Translations under genes and position numbers: made by a program
Assembly (NCBI RefSeq): GCF_900110865.1
Contig: NZ_FOFD01000007.1
Span: 220,074-284,073, forward strand
Reading direction: 5' to 3'
Length of the DNA: 64,000 nt
Origin: Natrinema salaciae
Lineage (GTDB): Archaea > Halobacteriota > Halobacteria > Halobacteriales > Natrialbaceae
In this document: positions 54,349-63,402 of the stretch, one piece after another
Layout of the letters: every line of letters begins with the position of its first letter
Position numbering within the stretch: position 1 is the first letter of the stretch
Notes under the pieces: model-generated
Databases searched by the model: none
The model's input: only the letters and a program-made list of their open reading frames with translations
What the model was told of the DNA's origin: nothing

Positions 54349-56054
54349 TGGCAGCCCAAAGCCCACAGCCCACCGAGTTAGACGCGGCCGGCTCGAGCAT
54401 GACTCGGCGCGGGCTGTTCAAGCGCGCGGCGATCGCAGGCGGGACGATGGTCTCGGCTCCGGCGGCCGTCGACCAGTTCGCTCCGCGATACTCGCCAATC
54501 GGGCGTGCTGCTGCGTTCCCCCATCTGTTGGTAGCTGTCGCTGCGGTCGCTGCTGCTAGCTACATCGCTGGTCGCTACGATGGTAGTGACGTTGATGGCG
54601 TCGAAGAAGCCCTGGAGTTCGAGGATCACCTCGAGATCTACAACGAGGCGCGCGAAATCTACGAGGTGAGCGACGAGCAGCTTCTGGCGTCGCTTGAGCG
54701 CGACGGTCGCAACCTGCAGGATGCCGCTCGCGAGGCGGCTATTATGTCCATGTATGAGGTCGTTGCAACCGGCGGAACTCGGGAAGATGCCCGGAATGCA
54801 GCGGAGGATGCTATTGCGGAGAGGTTCGCGATTCCCCAGGAGTCGATCGCAACCCGTGTTAATTCGATTTCGGAGGAGATCATCCAGCCTGCGATCGATT
54901 TGAATGTGCTGTACACTCGGAACCCGTACACCGGCAAAACGTACGACAATCCCGAGACGCACGGTGATCTCGAAGAGAGAGAGGTGGAACTACATGATGG
55001 GTCGACTGTGCCGGTCATGTACAAAAACGAGACTGGTGGTACCACTGACGGTGAAATTGAGTGGGACGTGTTCAATACTCCTGGTACCGATAACTATGAG
55101 GGAAACTCGTATGACTTCGTCATCGTCGGGATCGAAGAGCCGGACCCAGCCGCCTACGACGGCGTGAACGCGGAGGACTACGATCTTGACCACTTGAGTG
55201 GTAGGCAGCCGATCGCGAATGCTGATGAGTACGCTGACGTGCTCGCCGAGATCGAGGACGGCTACACCACGGTCATGAACGAGATTGAGGCTCTGCTTGA
55301 GACGCATTACGACGGTATTGAGGCTGGTGATTTGTCTGTGACTGATATGTTGTCTACTGGTGCCATGCTCGATACGGTCGCCGAGGCTGATAGCTGGCAA
55401 GAGGCAGCGCTGTATTTCAGGTCGCTCGGGTTGTCTGAAGCCGTCGAACCGGCACGTGTCTCGTTCGACGTGTCCGCCGCTGACACTGTAGACGGCGGTG
55501 ACGGCAACACGACGGACAACACTACTGCCAACAACACCACCGACTCCGGTAGTGAACTTGCTGGTGACGGGACGACGTCGTTCGACGGCAAACTCGGTTG
55601 GTCGATCACTGGCGATGTGGCCGATACCGAGCTTCCTGTCGGCACTGAGATTGACCCGTCTGTCTACCCTGGTAGCATCTACATGGCACTGGAGTATGAG
55701 GACGCTGATGGCAACACGATCGGTGACGTTGTCGAACTCACTGGGCCGTTCACGATTGAAGGAATCAACAGCGGTGGTAGTGTTCTGCAGTTCGACTCGA
55801 GAGCGGTTGTCACTGGTGACACGAGTCCGAGCGAAGCTCGGGACATCTTCCGAGAGAATCGAGAGAGTGAGAAACAGGCTCGCGAACAGACGATCGAGGT
55901 AGTTATCGATGAGAGCGGAGGCGGCGGCCCGCTGTTCCCCGACGGATTCGGACTCGAGGGGGGCGGTCAGTGGCTCGGACTCAGTATCATCGGTGTCGTC
56001 GTTCTGGCCGTCGTCGGGTTCGTGACCGACCTCATTCCGGGGGTGGGGAACTGA
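54348..56054 (+). CDS. Pleolipovirus spike protein (VP4-like)
   Basis: The 568-residue protein begins with a short acidic lead and a Tat signal (MTRRGLFKRAAIAGGTMVSAPAAV, about 18-41), and has a large ectodomain and a C-terminal anchor (WLGLSIIGVVVLAVVGFVTDLIPGVGN). The helical block EVSDEQLLASLERDGRNLQDAAREAAIMSMYEVVATGGTREDARNAAEDAI and the Asn/Thr-rich linker (TDNTTANNTTDSGS) before the anchor fit spike proteins of HRPV-type viruses. It mediates attachment and membrane fusion in the family. Base composition in the middle of the gene is lower in GC than in flanking genes, a sign of exchange. Confidence 0.85.
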   Translation: MAAQSPQPTELDAAGSSMTRRGLFKRAAIAGGTMVSAPAAVDQFAPRYSPIGRAAAFPHLLVAVAAVAAASYIAGRYDGSDVDGVEEALEFEDHLEIYNEAREIYEVSDEQLLASLERDGRNLQDAAREAAIMSMYEVVATGGTREDARNAAEDAIAERFAIPQESIATRVNSISEEIIQPAIDLNVLYTRNPYTGKTYDNPETHGDLEEREVELHDGSTVPVMYKNETGGTTDGEIEWDVFNTPGTDNYEGNSYDFVIVGIEEPDPAAYDGVNAEDYDLDHLSGRQPIANADEYADVLAEIEDGYTTVMNEIEALLETHYDGIEAGDLSVTDMLSTGAMLDTVAEADSWQEAALYFRSLGLSEAVEPARVSFDVSAADTVDGGDGNTTDNTTANNTTDSGSELAGDGTTSFDGKLGWSITGDVADTELPVGTEIDPSVYPGSIYMALEYEDADGNTIGDVVELTGPFTIEGINSGGSVLQFDSRAVVTGDTSPSEARDIFRENRESEKQAREQTIEVVIDESGGGGPLFPDGFGLEGGGQWLGLSIIGVVVLAVVGFVTDLIPGVGN

Positions 56055-56057
56055 CCG

Positions 56058-56600
56058 ATGAGACGGGTTTGCATTTTCGCCACCGTCGTGGCAGTGGCGC
56101 TCGCGATGGGCATGGGCGTTGGGCCAGTCGCCGCGCAGGACGGCAACGTCACCAACGAAACGGTCGCACAGGCCCCGGACGACTCAGTGCAGACGATCGA
56201 CAATCAGACGAGGGTTATCGATTGGAGTTACTCACCGGGCCGGTTCTCCCTCGAGATCGAGGCCGACGAACCGACTACGATCTCGCTCACCGAGGCCGGT
56301 GCCTTCGAGGAGGGAACGACGAGCTTCAACTACGCCGAACGTGAGCTCGAGCAGGGCACCCAGACAGTCACCTTCGTCGTCGCCGATCGGGACGGGGCCG
56401 CCGTCGCGATCTCCACCCGACAGTCCCTCGAGCAGGGAACCGGCGCGATCGTCTCGACCGGGACGACCGAGTCGAACCCGTTCCGTCACTTCGGCGGTGA
56501 AACGGGGCTGTTCTCCGGTGTCGTCATGACCGTCGGATGTGCAGCACTCGGAGCCTGGTACGTCGTTCACTCCGAAGAAACCGGGGTGATCGAGGCATGA
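56058..56600 (+). CDS. Exported, C-terminally anchored virion-operon protein
   Basis: The 180-residue protein has a signal peptide (CIFATVVAVALAMGMGVGPVAAQ), a beta-sandwich-like ectodomain (FSLEIEADEPTTISLTEAGAFEEGTTSFNYAERELEQGTQTVTFVV) and a C-terminal span (GLFSGVVMTVGCAALGAWYVV). Its TGA overlaps the ATG of the next gene (ATGA). Equivalent small membrane proteins follow the spike in betapleolipoviruses; the role is unknown. Confidence 0.78.
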   Translation: MRRVCIFATVVAVALAMGMGVGPVAAQDGNVTNETVAQAPDDSVQTIDNQTRVIDWSYSPGRFSLEIEADEPTTISLTEAGAFEEGTTSFNYAERELEQGTQTVTFVVADRDGAAVAISTRQSLEQGTGAIVSTGTTESNPFRHFGGETGLFSGVVMTVGCAALGAWYVVHSEETGVIEA

Positions 56601-56803
56601 ACCCGAAAACACTGTATCTCCACTGGGACGACGCCGTACAGGATCTGAACGGCCGACTCTACGAGTCAATCGCGAAAGCGAACGACGAGCGATACCGACT
56701 CCTGGAGTCAGAACTGTGGGACGAAGTGCGAGACGCACAGCAGCGTCGAAACAGCTACCTCGCGGCGTGTATCGTCCTCAGAAACCGAGGTGGTGAGGCA
56801 TGA
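56597..56803 (+). CDS. Small soluble virion-operon protein
   Basis: The 68-residue protein is mostly helical (LHWDDAVQDLNGRLYESIAKANDERYRLLESELWDEVRDAQQRRNSYLAACIVLRN). It overlaps both neighbours through ATGA junctions. No motif is recognised. A coiled-coil adaptor or assembly factor is conceivable. Confidence 0.72.
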   Translation: MNPKTLYLHWDDAVQDLNGRLYESIAKANDERYRLLESELWDEVRDAQQRRNSYLAACIVLRNRGGEA

Positions 56804-57603
56804 GCGACACGAGCGGGACGTTCGCGAACTGGAAGGATCGGATCACCTACATCGTCGCCGAGGCCCAGCTACTCGTCTTCGCCGTGCTGTTCTCGGTCGG
56901 CATCGCGATCCTCTGGATTCGGCCGTCGGTTCCCGGTATCCCGCCGATCGTTTTCGGCTGGTTCGCCGCGGCGATCCTCCTGGGACCGCCGCTGATCGCG
57001 ATCTTCGTTACCGGCGCTCGAAAGCTCCGAAACCGACGAATGGAAACCGTCTACCACATCAACGGTGTCGACGACACACGGCGGAAACTCTACGTCGCGC
57101 CTGAAGTCTGGAAGGAGAAGACCGTCGAGGGGCCATCCCCGTACCACTGCAACGACGGCGACGCCTTCGAAGTCCGCGAGTTCACCTATCACGAGGACAC
57201 CGACCAACTCGTCGTCCGAGGCTGCTATTTCAGCCAACTCGCGGACTCCAAACTTGTCACGATCAAGGCCATGCTCGAGGACGTCCACGGCGATCTCGTC
57301 GACGCCTTCCTCGAGTACAACCGACTCCGTGGACGGATCTCGAAGATGGGTCTCGAGATCCAGCGCGACGTGATCAACGAGGAAGCCGAGGCCGACGAGC
57401 GAGGGCTGATGAATCCACGGACAGCTGTCAAGGATCGCTTCGAAGCGGCGAAAGACGATGCCGAGGCTCGAGACGTAGACGAGATCAAGGACATCACCCA
57501 GTACGTCGACGACTATACCGATGATCACGGTCCGCGGACACCCGTCGAGGCGGACGAATCGAGAGCGAACCAGCCAGCTACCGACGGAGGAACTGACCGA
57601 TGA
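56800..57603 (+). CDS. Membrane-anchored virion-operon protein upstream of the ATPase
   Basis: The 267-residue protein has two N-terminal spans (AQLLVFAVLFSVGIAILWI and PPIVFGWFAAAILLGPPLIAIFVTG), and the remainder is a soluble domain of strands then helices (KLYVAPEVWKEKTVEGPSPYHCNDGDAFEVREFTYHEDTDQLVVRGCYFSQLADSKL, then a long acidic helix region). It overlaps genes on both sides by ATGA. Betapleolipoviruses have a similar conserved gene between spike and VP8; the function is unknown. Confidence 0.78.
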   Translation: MSDTSGTFANWKDRITYIVAEAQLLVFAVLFSVGIAILWIRPSVPGIPPIVFGWFAAAILLGPPLIAIFVTGARKLRNRRMETVYHINGVDDTRRKLYVAPEVWKEKTVEGPSPYHCNDGDAFEVREFTYHEDTDQLVVRGCYFSQLADSKLVTIKAMLEDVHGDLVDAFLEYNRLRGRISKMGLEIQRDVINEEAEADERGLMNPRTAVKDRFEAAKDDAEARDVDEIKDITQYVDDYTDDHGPRTPVEADESRANQPATDGGTDR

Positions 57604-58775
57604 GCGACGAACAGGACAACTACACGGTCGGCGGTTTCCGAGAGTACCAGGACGACAACCACGGGCGCGCTCCCGACGAAGTCCTCCCGCACTCAGGATT
57701 CGTCCGCGATGAACAGATCGACCGGCAGATGACCGTCCGTGCGCTCCACCACGATCCCGACCGGTGGGAGGGAAAAGCAGCAGCGACGTACATGGACGTA
57801 CAGAAGAACCGTGATATCCTCCGCGGCGAGGGAAGCCACACCGCCCGTGACGCCCTCGAGAACGGGGACACGCTCACGCTGAAACACTATATCGGCGACC
57901 CGAGCCAACAGGCCGACCTCTCGGGTATCAAAGCGATCACTCGCCTCCAGGAGATCGTCGCCGGGCCCGCGCCCGTGATCGTCGTGCTCGGCGAAATGGG
58001 TGCTGGCAAAACGAACCTCGCGTGCCTCCTCCTACAGCTGCGCGATCGCTGGGTCGACGGCAATCTCCTCGTCGGATCGAATATCCGCACGCTTGAGCGC
58101 AACGACGACTGGGTCCGTGACGACGGCACCGTCGAAGACGGCTGGATTCCCAATTTCCCGCTGCTTGAGGAGTGGGTCGGCCAGGACGGCGATCCGGTCG
58201 AAAACTCACAACGACCGAAAGCGTTCGTCGGTGACGAGTTCTCGACGAACGCCTCTGGCGCGGGCGAAGACGGCCAGAAGGTCCGGAAATTGATGGGGCC
58301 GCTCGTGTTCAAGATCCGGAAGTACAACGGGATGCTGATCTACATCGGTCACGACGAATCGTCGATTCACCCGATGCTCTGGCGCGTCGGCACCATCATC
58401 AAGAAGCCCGACCGCAACCAGAAGGGGAAGGCGATCGTCGCAGATCGGATCTCCGGCGGGAAACTGCAGGACGTAGACCCGCGGCCGTTCACGGGTATTC
58501 CGCCCGCTGACTTCGAACCCCACACGAACGACGAGGCCGACTGGTCCTGGTCGGCTCCCTCGAGCGAGGACGACGGCCCGGCGATCGCGGAAGATGAAGT
58601 GAAACGGGTCGCCGCCTGGACGATGGAAGAGTGTCGTCAACAGGGAATGTCTGCCCGCGAAACCGCTGAATTCGTCCCGTACAGTCATGCTACCGTCTCG
58701 AACTGGTGGAACGACATCGATGAGGGCGGCGAGAAGCGAGACTGGGTTGACACCGTCGAGCGGGTGATTGCATGA
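57600..58775 (+). CDS. VP8-like P-loop ATPase of pleolipoviruses
   Basis: The 391-residue protein has Walker A GEMGAGKT (131-138) and Walker B AFVGDEFS (208-215), followed by a sensor-like IYIGHDES. An N-terminal domain of about 110 residues precedes the ATPase core. The last 60 residues (MEECRQQGMSARETAEFVPYSHATVSNWWNDI) look like a helix-turn-helix. Related proteins are conserved in all pleolipoviruses and are suspected to pack DNA or help assembly; this is unproven. Last gene of the tightly overlapped virion operon. Confidence 0.85.
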   Translation: MSDEQDNYTVGGFREYQDDNHGRAPDEVLPHSGFVRDEQIDRQMTVRALHHDPDRWEGKAAATYMDVQKNRDILRGEGSHTARDALENGDTLTLKHYIGDPSQQADLSGIKAITRLQEIVAGPAPVIVVLGEMGAGKTNLACLLLQLRDRWVDGNLLVGSNIRTLERNDDWVRDDGTVEDGWIPNFPLLEEWVGQDGDPVENSQRPKAFVGDEFSTNASGAGEDGQKVRKLMGPLVFKIRKYNGMLIYIGHDESSIHPMLWRVGTIIKKPDRNQKGKAIVADRISGGKLQDVDPRPFTGIPPADFEPHTNDEADWSWSAPSSEDDGPAIAEDEVKRVAAWTMEECRQQGMSARETAEFVPYSHATVSNWWNDIDEGGEKRDWVDTVERVIA

Positions 58776-58927
58776 CTGCGTCGGGGTGGAAAGCTGTAAA
58801 GCGTAACCTGCCCCCCCTTAGAGAGAGGCCCACCGCCCACGGCCCACCGCGCACGCTCCCGATCGGGAGCAAAGCGAACGATGGGCGCACCTCGAGGCCA
58901 GCGGAGGAATATATATAACAGCGCGCG

Positions 58928-59335
58928 ATGCGCGTGGTCCGTGTGAATCGCTCGAAGCGAGCGAACCACTTCGGGACCGCTGTCGAGAAACGGATGGCCG
59001 AAAAGCGTCGCTTCGAACTCAAGCGGGCCAGCTGGCGTGACGCAAGATTCGGGAACGGCACACCCGTCGAAATCAAGTCGACGATGCACGAACACGCGGA
59101 CGGCCAGCCCGGCAACTGGAAGGTCTACCGCGAGTATCACGAGAAACTCCGGCGGCACGACGGCTGGTACTGTTTCGTCGTTTACCGGCCACATGGGTCC
59201 TCCGGTTGCACGATCCTCCGCGATAAGATGGTCAACTCGAGCGATCTCCCGCTACTCCGGTGGCACGGCGGCGGCGATCATCGTGGAACCGAACAGGCGA
59301 AAATTTCGATCGACTCGATTTTCGACTCCGGATAA
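58928..59335 (+). CDS. PD-(D/E)XK nuclease-like protein at the right end of the provirus
   Basis: The 135-residue protein is nearly identical in its first 127 residues to the copy at 41,261. Conserved pieces GTAVEKRM, WRDARFGNGTPVEIKS and DGWYCFVVYRPHG provide the Glu, Asp and Glu-x-Lys of a small PD-(D/E)XK nuclease, perhaps a resolvase. ATATATAAC (58911-58919) is a TATA-like box; for a leaderless transcript GTG 58940 would fit better than ATG 58928. It follows VP8 and may process replication or integration intermediates. Confidence 0.78.
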   Translation: MRVVRVNRSKRANHFGTAVEKRMAEKRRFELKRASWRDARFGNGTPVEIKSTMHEHADGQPGNWKVYREYHEKLRRHDGWYCFVVYRPHGSSGCTILRDKMVNSSDLPLLRWHGGGDHRGTEQAKISIDSIFDSG

Positions 59336-59463
59336 TAAAGAATGGTTCTGGATCTCATACATGATCCACTGAATCGCGAAGTATAGGTGAAGCACGTATC
59401 GTTCAGTACAGCGGATATATTCAGCACGATAGCTGGCACGAACGACGTGGACAGTAGATCCCC

Positions 59464-60960
59464 CTACAGGTCGTAGAGTTTAGAATATTTTCTAGTCGTA
59501 TAGTCTATGAAATCATCTGCGGAGAGAGACTCACCGGTTACCCGCCGGATAAGCGTCGGAGTCGTGTATCGTCGTCCATGTCGATGGATATGTTCCTGGG
59601 TCCACTCTAGAATGCGGTCAATTTCGTCGTCTCTGATCAGATCTCCGATGTCTCCCAGTTCTCGTTCGAGAGCGGCAGTGAACTGTGCTGCCAGTGCGTT
59701 ACCGAGTGTATACGTTGGGAAGTAACCGATATTTCCCTGTACCCAATGGATGTCCTGTAAACAGCCCTTGGCCACCGTGTCAGGACGAACGCCGAAGTAT
59801 TCCTCCGTTTTCTCGTTCCACACCGCTGGCACTTCCTCAACGTTGATGTTCCCATTGATCAGGTCGCGTTCAATCTCGAAGCGGAGTAACACGTGGATCT
59901 GCCCAGTGAGTTCGTCGGCCTCAACCCAGACCGGATTTCGCTCTCTCACGTAGTTCACGCTCTCATAGGCTTCTTGCGCCGGTGCATCTATATCCGGGAA
60001 CCGCTCCTTGAGGGTTGGCAAAAAGGTGTCCCAGAATGTCCGGTGAGCGAACACTCGGTTCTCCCATAATGCTGCCTGAGATTCGTGGACCAAGGTGCCT
60101 CGGTCCTGTCCTAGCGGGGTTCCATATTTCTCTTCGGGGAGTCCTTGCGCATAGAGACCGTGACCGGCCTCGTGAGCAGTTGTATAGAGCGTCTGGTAGA
60201 GGCTTCGATCAGTCCACGTGCAGACTCGGGCATCAGATGGGAACCCGAACGTCCCAGGCTGATCGAACGTGTCAAGACGTCCACGATCCCAATCGAAGCC
60301 TATCAGGTCCAATAAGTCACGCCCCGCCGCAAACTGCTCTTTTTCATCGTAGTCGCCGTGAACGGCGTTCGTGTTGAGGCTGACGTCTGATCGATGAATC
60401 TCCTCCAGAAGGGGAAGTAGTTCGTTCTTCACCCCAAGAATCGTCCGTTCGACCGTATCGAAGTCAAGTTGGGGCACGAACTCACCGACCAGCGTTTCGT
60501 AGGGATCTGTGTCTGGATCGACCGCGATTGCGTAGTCACGTTTCTTTTCGACGATCTTTCTCAGATACGGGGCGAATACGCTGAAATCATCCGTATTTTT
60601 GGCTTCGTTCCATGCAGGATGTGCTTCAGACGTTAGCTCAGAGAGGTCTTCCTTGATCGATGTCGGTACGCCGGTTGCCTGCTCATACTCACGTCGAATC
60701 TCCCGAACGTTCGCAGCCTCTGCATCAGTCAGTTGATCCTCGTCGACAGTGTCGAGCAGTTCCTCGATCTCGGAGTCCGTGATCTGTTTTTGGGCGAGCG
60801 TTTCGAGAGTTGCCCGTTGTTGGCTTCGTACAGCACGACCTCCCTCTGGCATCGTCACATACTCGTCCCACAGGAGAACTCCGTTTGCATCATGAATGGA
60901 GACAAATCTTCGATAACGGTCGATGAGCATCTCGTATGCTTCCTTATTGGAATCTGTCAC
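59464..60960 (-). CDS. Carboxypeptidase Taq-type M32 metallopeptidase
   Basis: The 498-residue protein matches family M32 over its whole length, with zinc motif His263-Glu-Ala-Gly-His267 in TTAHEAGHGLY and the third ligand region VHESQAALWEN (Glu293). It removes C-terminal residues from peptides in the cytosol. Length and motifs are intact. Composition is slightly less GC-rich than the left chromosome. It marks a return to cellular-type genes right after the provirus, although the flanking DNA to 63.3 kb is again foreign in look. Confidence 0.93.
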   Translation of the reverse strand: MTDSNKEAYEMLIDRYRRFVSIHDANGVLLWDEYVTMPEGGRAVRSQQRATLETLAQKQITDSEIEELLDTVDEDQLTDAEAANVREIRREYEQATGVPTSIKEDLSELTSEAHPAWNEAKNTDDFSVFAPYLRKIVEKKRDYAIAVDPDTDPYETLVGEFVPQLDFDTVERTILGVKNELLPLLEEIHRSDVSLNTNAVHGDYDEKEQFAAGRDLLDLIGFDWDRGRLDTFDQPGTFGFPSDARVCTWTDRSLYQTLYTTAHEAGHGLYAQGLPEEKYGTPLGQDRGTLVHESQAALWENRVFAHRTFWDTFLPTLKERFPDIDAPAQEAYESVNYVRERNPVWVEADELTGQIHVLLRFEIERDLINGNINVEEVPAVWNEKTEEYFGVRPDTVAKGCLQDIHWVQGNIGYFPTYTLGNALAAQFTAALERELGDIGDLIRDDEIDRILEWTQEHIHRHGRRYTTPTLIRRVTGESLSADDFIDYTTRKYSKLYDL

Positions 60961-61234
60961 AACAACACAGATGAGCGTCCCTCGTATGAGTTGCCGGATA
61001 AAGGATGAATTATCCGGAAATTATGGCTAATAAATACTTCTTCAGAGTCAGCCATCTTTTTCTCGTGGGTTTTCCTTGTTCGCTGCGTTCACTGCGGGAC
61101 CGCTTCGTGAAAACACGTCTGGAAAGGCTAGTTCCCCGTTCACGACGGCTACAGATCGAAAAGAATCTCGTGCGGCATTCGCAGTCTTACCGAGCGGCTG
61201 TTTCAGTCATGTGGATTTCGAATACATAGCAGAG

Positions 61235-61516
61235 TCAATTAGTGGTGACACCGACTTCAGTCTCAACATCGAACGTGACTGCTCGAGTTGAGAGCGTCTC
61301 GGCGATCTCCCGGCGCTGCTCGAGGGTGAGATCATCACGCTCGAGGACGCGTCGCGCTGCCGAGACGAGCTGGTCGATGTCCGAGCAGGCGAACGCGACG
61401 GCGTTCGATCGGTTGCAGTCGTAGAACGTTGCGGCCTTCTGGATAGCATCGTATCGCCATTCGTTACCTTCGTCGGTCCGGATTCGAACTGATCCGGGCG
61501 TCTCATTTTGAGACAT
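61235..61516 (-). CDS. Small conserved plasmid-type protein (DUF7692-like)
   Basis: The 93-residue protein reads SVRIRTDEGNEWRYDAIQKAATFYDCNRSNAVAFACSDIDQLVSAARRVLERDDLTLEQRREIAETLSTRAVTFDVETEVGV. The pattern Cys-Asn-Arg-Ser-x-Ala-Val-x-Phe-Ala-Cys and the tail LEQRREIAETLSTR recur in small haloarchaeal proteins from plasmids and islands, a family I recall as DUF7692. A DNA-binding role (ribbon-helix-helix-like) is possible. ATG 61516 is preferred to 61528. Confidence 0.75.
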   Translation of the reverse strand: MSQNETPGSVRIRTDEGNEWRYDAIQKAATFYDCNRSNAVAFACSDIDQLVSAARRVLERDDLTLEQRREIAETLSTRAVTFDVETEVGVTTN

Positions 61517-61641
61517 GGCCGTGAACACAACCCGCTATTCCTAGTTTTTTCGGTTCACTTGAGCGAGTCCAGTTTATAAAGAGAGGGTCAGCCCCCGACG
61601 TGATCGACGTGACGGCTGGGGCGATCTCAAGGAAAATCGAT

Positions 61642-61682
61642 CGAATATGAACACGGGTGTACTCGACTCGTGTTCATATTCG
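61642..61682. repeat. 14-bp perfect inverted repeat
   Basis: CGAATATGAACACG (61642-61655) and CGTGTTCATATTCG (61669-61682) pair perfectly across a 13-base spacer. The site lies in the 290-base space between two minus-strand genes; that space also has TTTATAAAG (61571-61579). It could be an operator, a terminator for the lipoprotein gene, or a recombination site. Confidence 0.6.
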
Positions 61683-61806
61683 GGAAATTGATCTTCGCGA
61701 CGTACAACCCCGAGCAGTCGATCGGAAAGACACTTCACTGTCTTCTATTCACTCAGAGATAGCTGAACACCGCGAAATGTTCACAACAATGCCCAATGCA
61801 GAAGTG

Positions 61807-62820
61807 TCACTGAACAGGGTTCCTTTTCCTGTGAAATTCATACCAATTTCCATTATATTGAATGTATTTCGGATACGTAGATCTAAACCGGCTACTATTG
61901 CGCCTTTCCTCTTCCTTCAACACTCCAATCAACTCTTCAAATTTCTCAACGGTGGTGCGAATATCTTCTGTTTCTGTTCCAGTTACACACTCTCTGAACT
62001 CTCCGTTTATTGCCTCTTCTACTAATAATCTTACATCTTCATCCAGGTCGGTGAGCCGAGTCCAATATTTATAACTATCTTGGAACTCAGTATCAAACCC
62101 ACCTCTATCTTCTGCAATTATATTTGCAGAATACTGTATTTCCTTAGTTAGTTGAGATGAGTCACCTCTCAGATCCAATTTATAGTATATCTCTGATTCT
62201 TGTTTGGTTAGAGACATATCATACGGGAATCCGATATAAAGGCCCTGGTTGCTATTGGCCATCACCGAATTTTCTCTCTTCTCTGGATCAGAATAACCGG
62301 CGTAGCAGTCGTTTCGCACCGTGACAAATTCCTCATAGAACCGCCATTGATCATGAGCAGGGAGATCGGAAAACGAATATGTGTATTCATCTTCAGCGGA
62401 AGTATTCGTGTACTGGACGGTATAGCTTGGAGCAGTTATACGCTCCTTATTCTTCAATATTTTTTTAAATTTATATACTTTTTCTCCATCTCGAAAATAC
62501 GGTAGTATTTCAAGAGGTGCTATCTCTGACATCTCAATCGTTTTCGTTTCTCCATTGACTAACTGACGAATTAAATTCGGTACAGGCGGTATGGATTTAT
62601 CAGGGGACCAATCATATAGACCATCTATTGCTACTGGCACATCCTCATATATGTCGATCGGGTTTAATCTGTATATCATCTCGTCGTAGCAAGAATATCT
62701 CTGGCCCTGTTCGGGATTCCTGTTCTCGGTATCGGTGTCCCTGTCCTTAGAATCGGAAGTACATCCTGCAAGACCAACTGATCCCATGGCAACTGTAGCA
62801 AGAAGTCCCCGTCTTTTCAT
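61807..62820 (-). CDS. Low-GC exported lipoprotein
   Basis: The 337-residue protein starts at ATG 62820 with MKRRGLLATVAMGSVGLAGC, a Tat-like or Sec lipoprotein signal with lipobox Cys. The mature protein is acidic and aromatic-rich (SCYDEMIYRLNPIDIYEDVPVAIDG, FSDLPAHDQWRFYEEFVTVRNDCYAGYSDPE) with four more cysteines that could pair. Codon use is strongly AT-biased, so it is probably recently acquired. No family was recognised. Confidence 0.75.
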   Translation of the reverse strand: MKRRGLLATVAMGSVGLAGCTSDSKDRDTDTENRNPEQGQRYSCYDEMIYRLNPIDIYEDVPVAIDGLYDWSPDKSIPPVPNLIRQLVNGETKTIEMSEIAPLEILPYFRDGEKVYKFKKILKNKERITAPSYTVQYTNTSAEDEYTYSFSDLPAHDQWRFYEEFVTVRNDCYAGYSDPEKRENSVMANSNQGLYIGFPYDMSLTKQESEIYYKLDLRGDSSQLTKEIQYSANIIAEDRGGFDTEFQDSYKYWTRLTDLDEDVRLLVEEAINGEFRECVTGTETEDIRTTVEKFEELIGVLKEEERRNSSRFRSTYPKYIQYNGNWYEFHRKRNPVQ

Positions 62821-63402
62821 AACCCTTTCTGATATAGCTCTTGATAAGTGCTTTTGGATTCTGAACAATAGGTTCAGTCAAATTTAACGCGAATAGATGG
62901 CAGGTGCGATGATAATAGGTTCACCTGTACTTGCCGCTCAGCTATTATCTAATTCCGTCCCTCCTAAGCGGACTTGGCAATACTCGTTATCAAGGATCCG
63001 TCCCTCCAATCGGTAGAGAAGCACCGCTGTACTGTCTCGAATCGGCCGGTCTGGGTTTTCGCTAGCGCGGCGCGCGCTCTGCGCGCCGCGCAATTGCCCC
63101 GCCCCCTTAGGGGCACCTACCGTAGGGGTACCCGGCAACCCCGACACCCGAGCCAACCGCTGAAGCGGCCAAAATCGGCATCACTCACTGCTACTTCGCC
63201 GGTTCTATTGTCTCCTCGAGTCGGTGAAACTGGCCCAGATCTCGCCGACTGTTGCCGTTAACACCTTGGTGGAAGTGATACTCCGCTCGAAAAGGGAGTG
63301 TACTGAGCGAGACTGTGACTTACGCTGATAGGAAGTCGAGAAACAAAGGAAAGAACGCGCGTGCTGCAGCTATTCGGCGACGCAAACCGGACCGACGACG
63401 GC
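62821..63402. other. 582-base gene-poor region with GC-rich hairpins
   Basis: No gene is convincing. At 63065-63075/63081-63091 an 11-bp perfect stem (GCGCGGCGCGC) with a 5-base loop occurs. It is followed by GCCCC-CTTA-GGGGC (63101-63114), the palindrome GGGTACCC (63126-63133) and CCGC-TGAA-GCGG (63157-63168). A minus-strand frame over 63156-62938 reads partly like protein but overlaps the hairpins, so I do not call it. Confidence 0.5.

Noticed and set aside
61480..61505. T-arm-like sequence (GGATTCGAACTGATCCGGG) suggesting a tRNA
   Set aside because: It lies inside the coding frame of the small plasmid-type protein and no acceptor, D or anticodon arms fit around it.
62938..63156. 72-codon minus-strand frame across the hairpin cluster
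   Set aside because: Its N-terminal half is made of the hairpin DNA and no family is recognised; kept only as part of the gap description.
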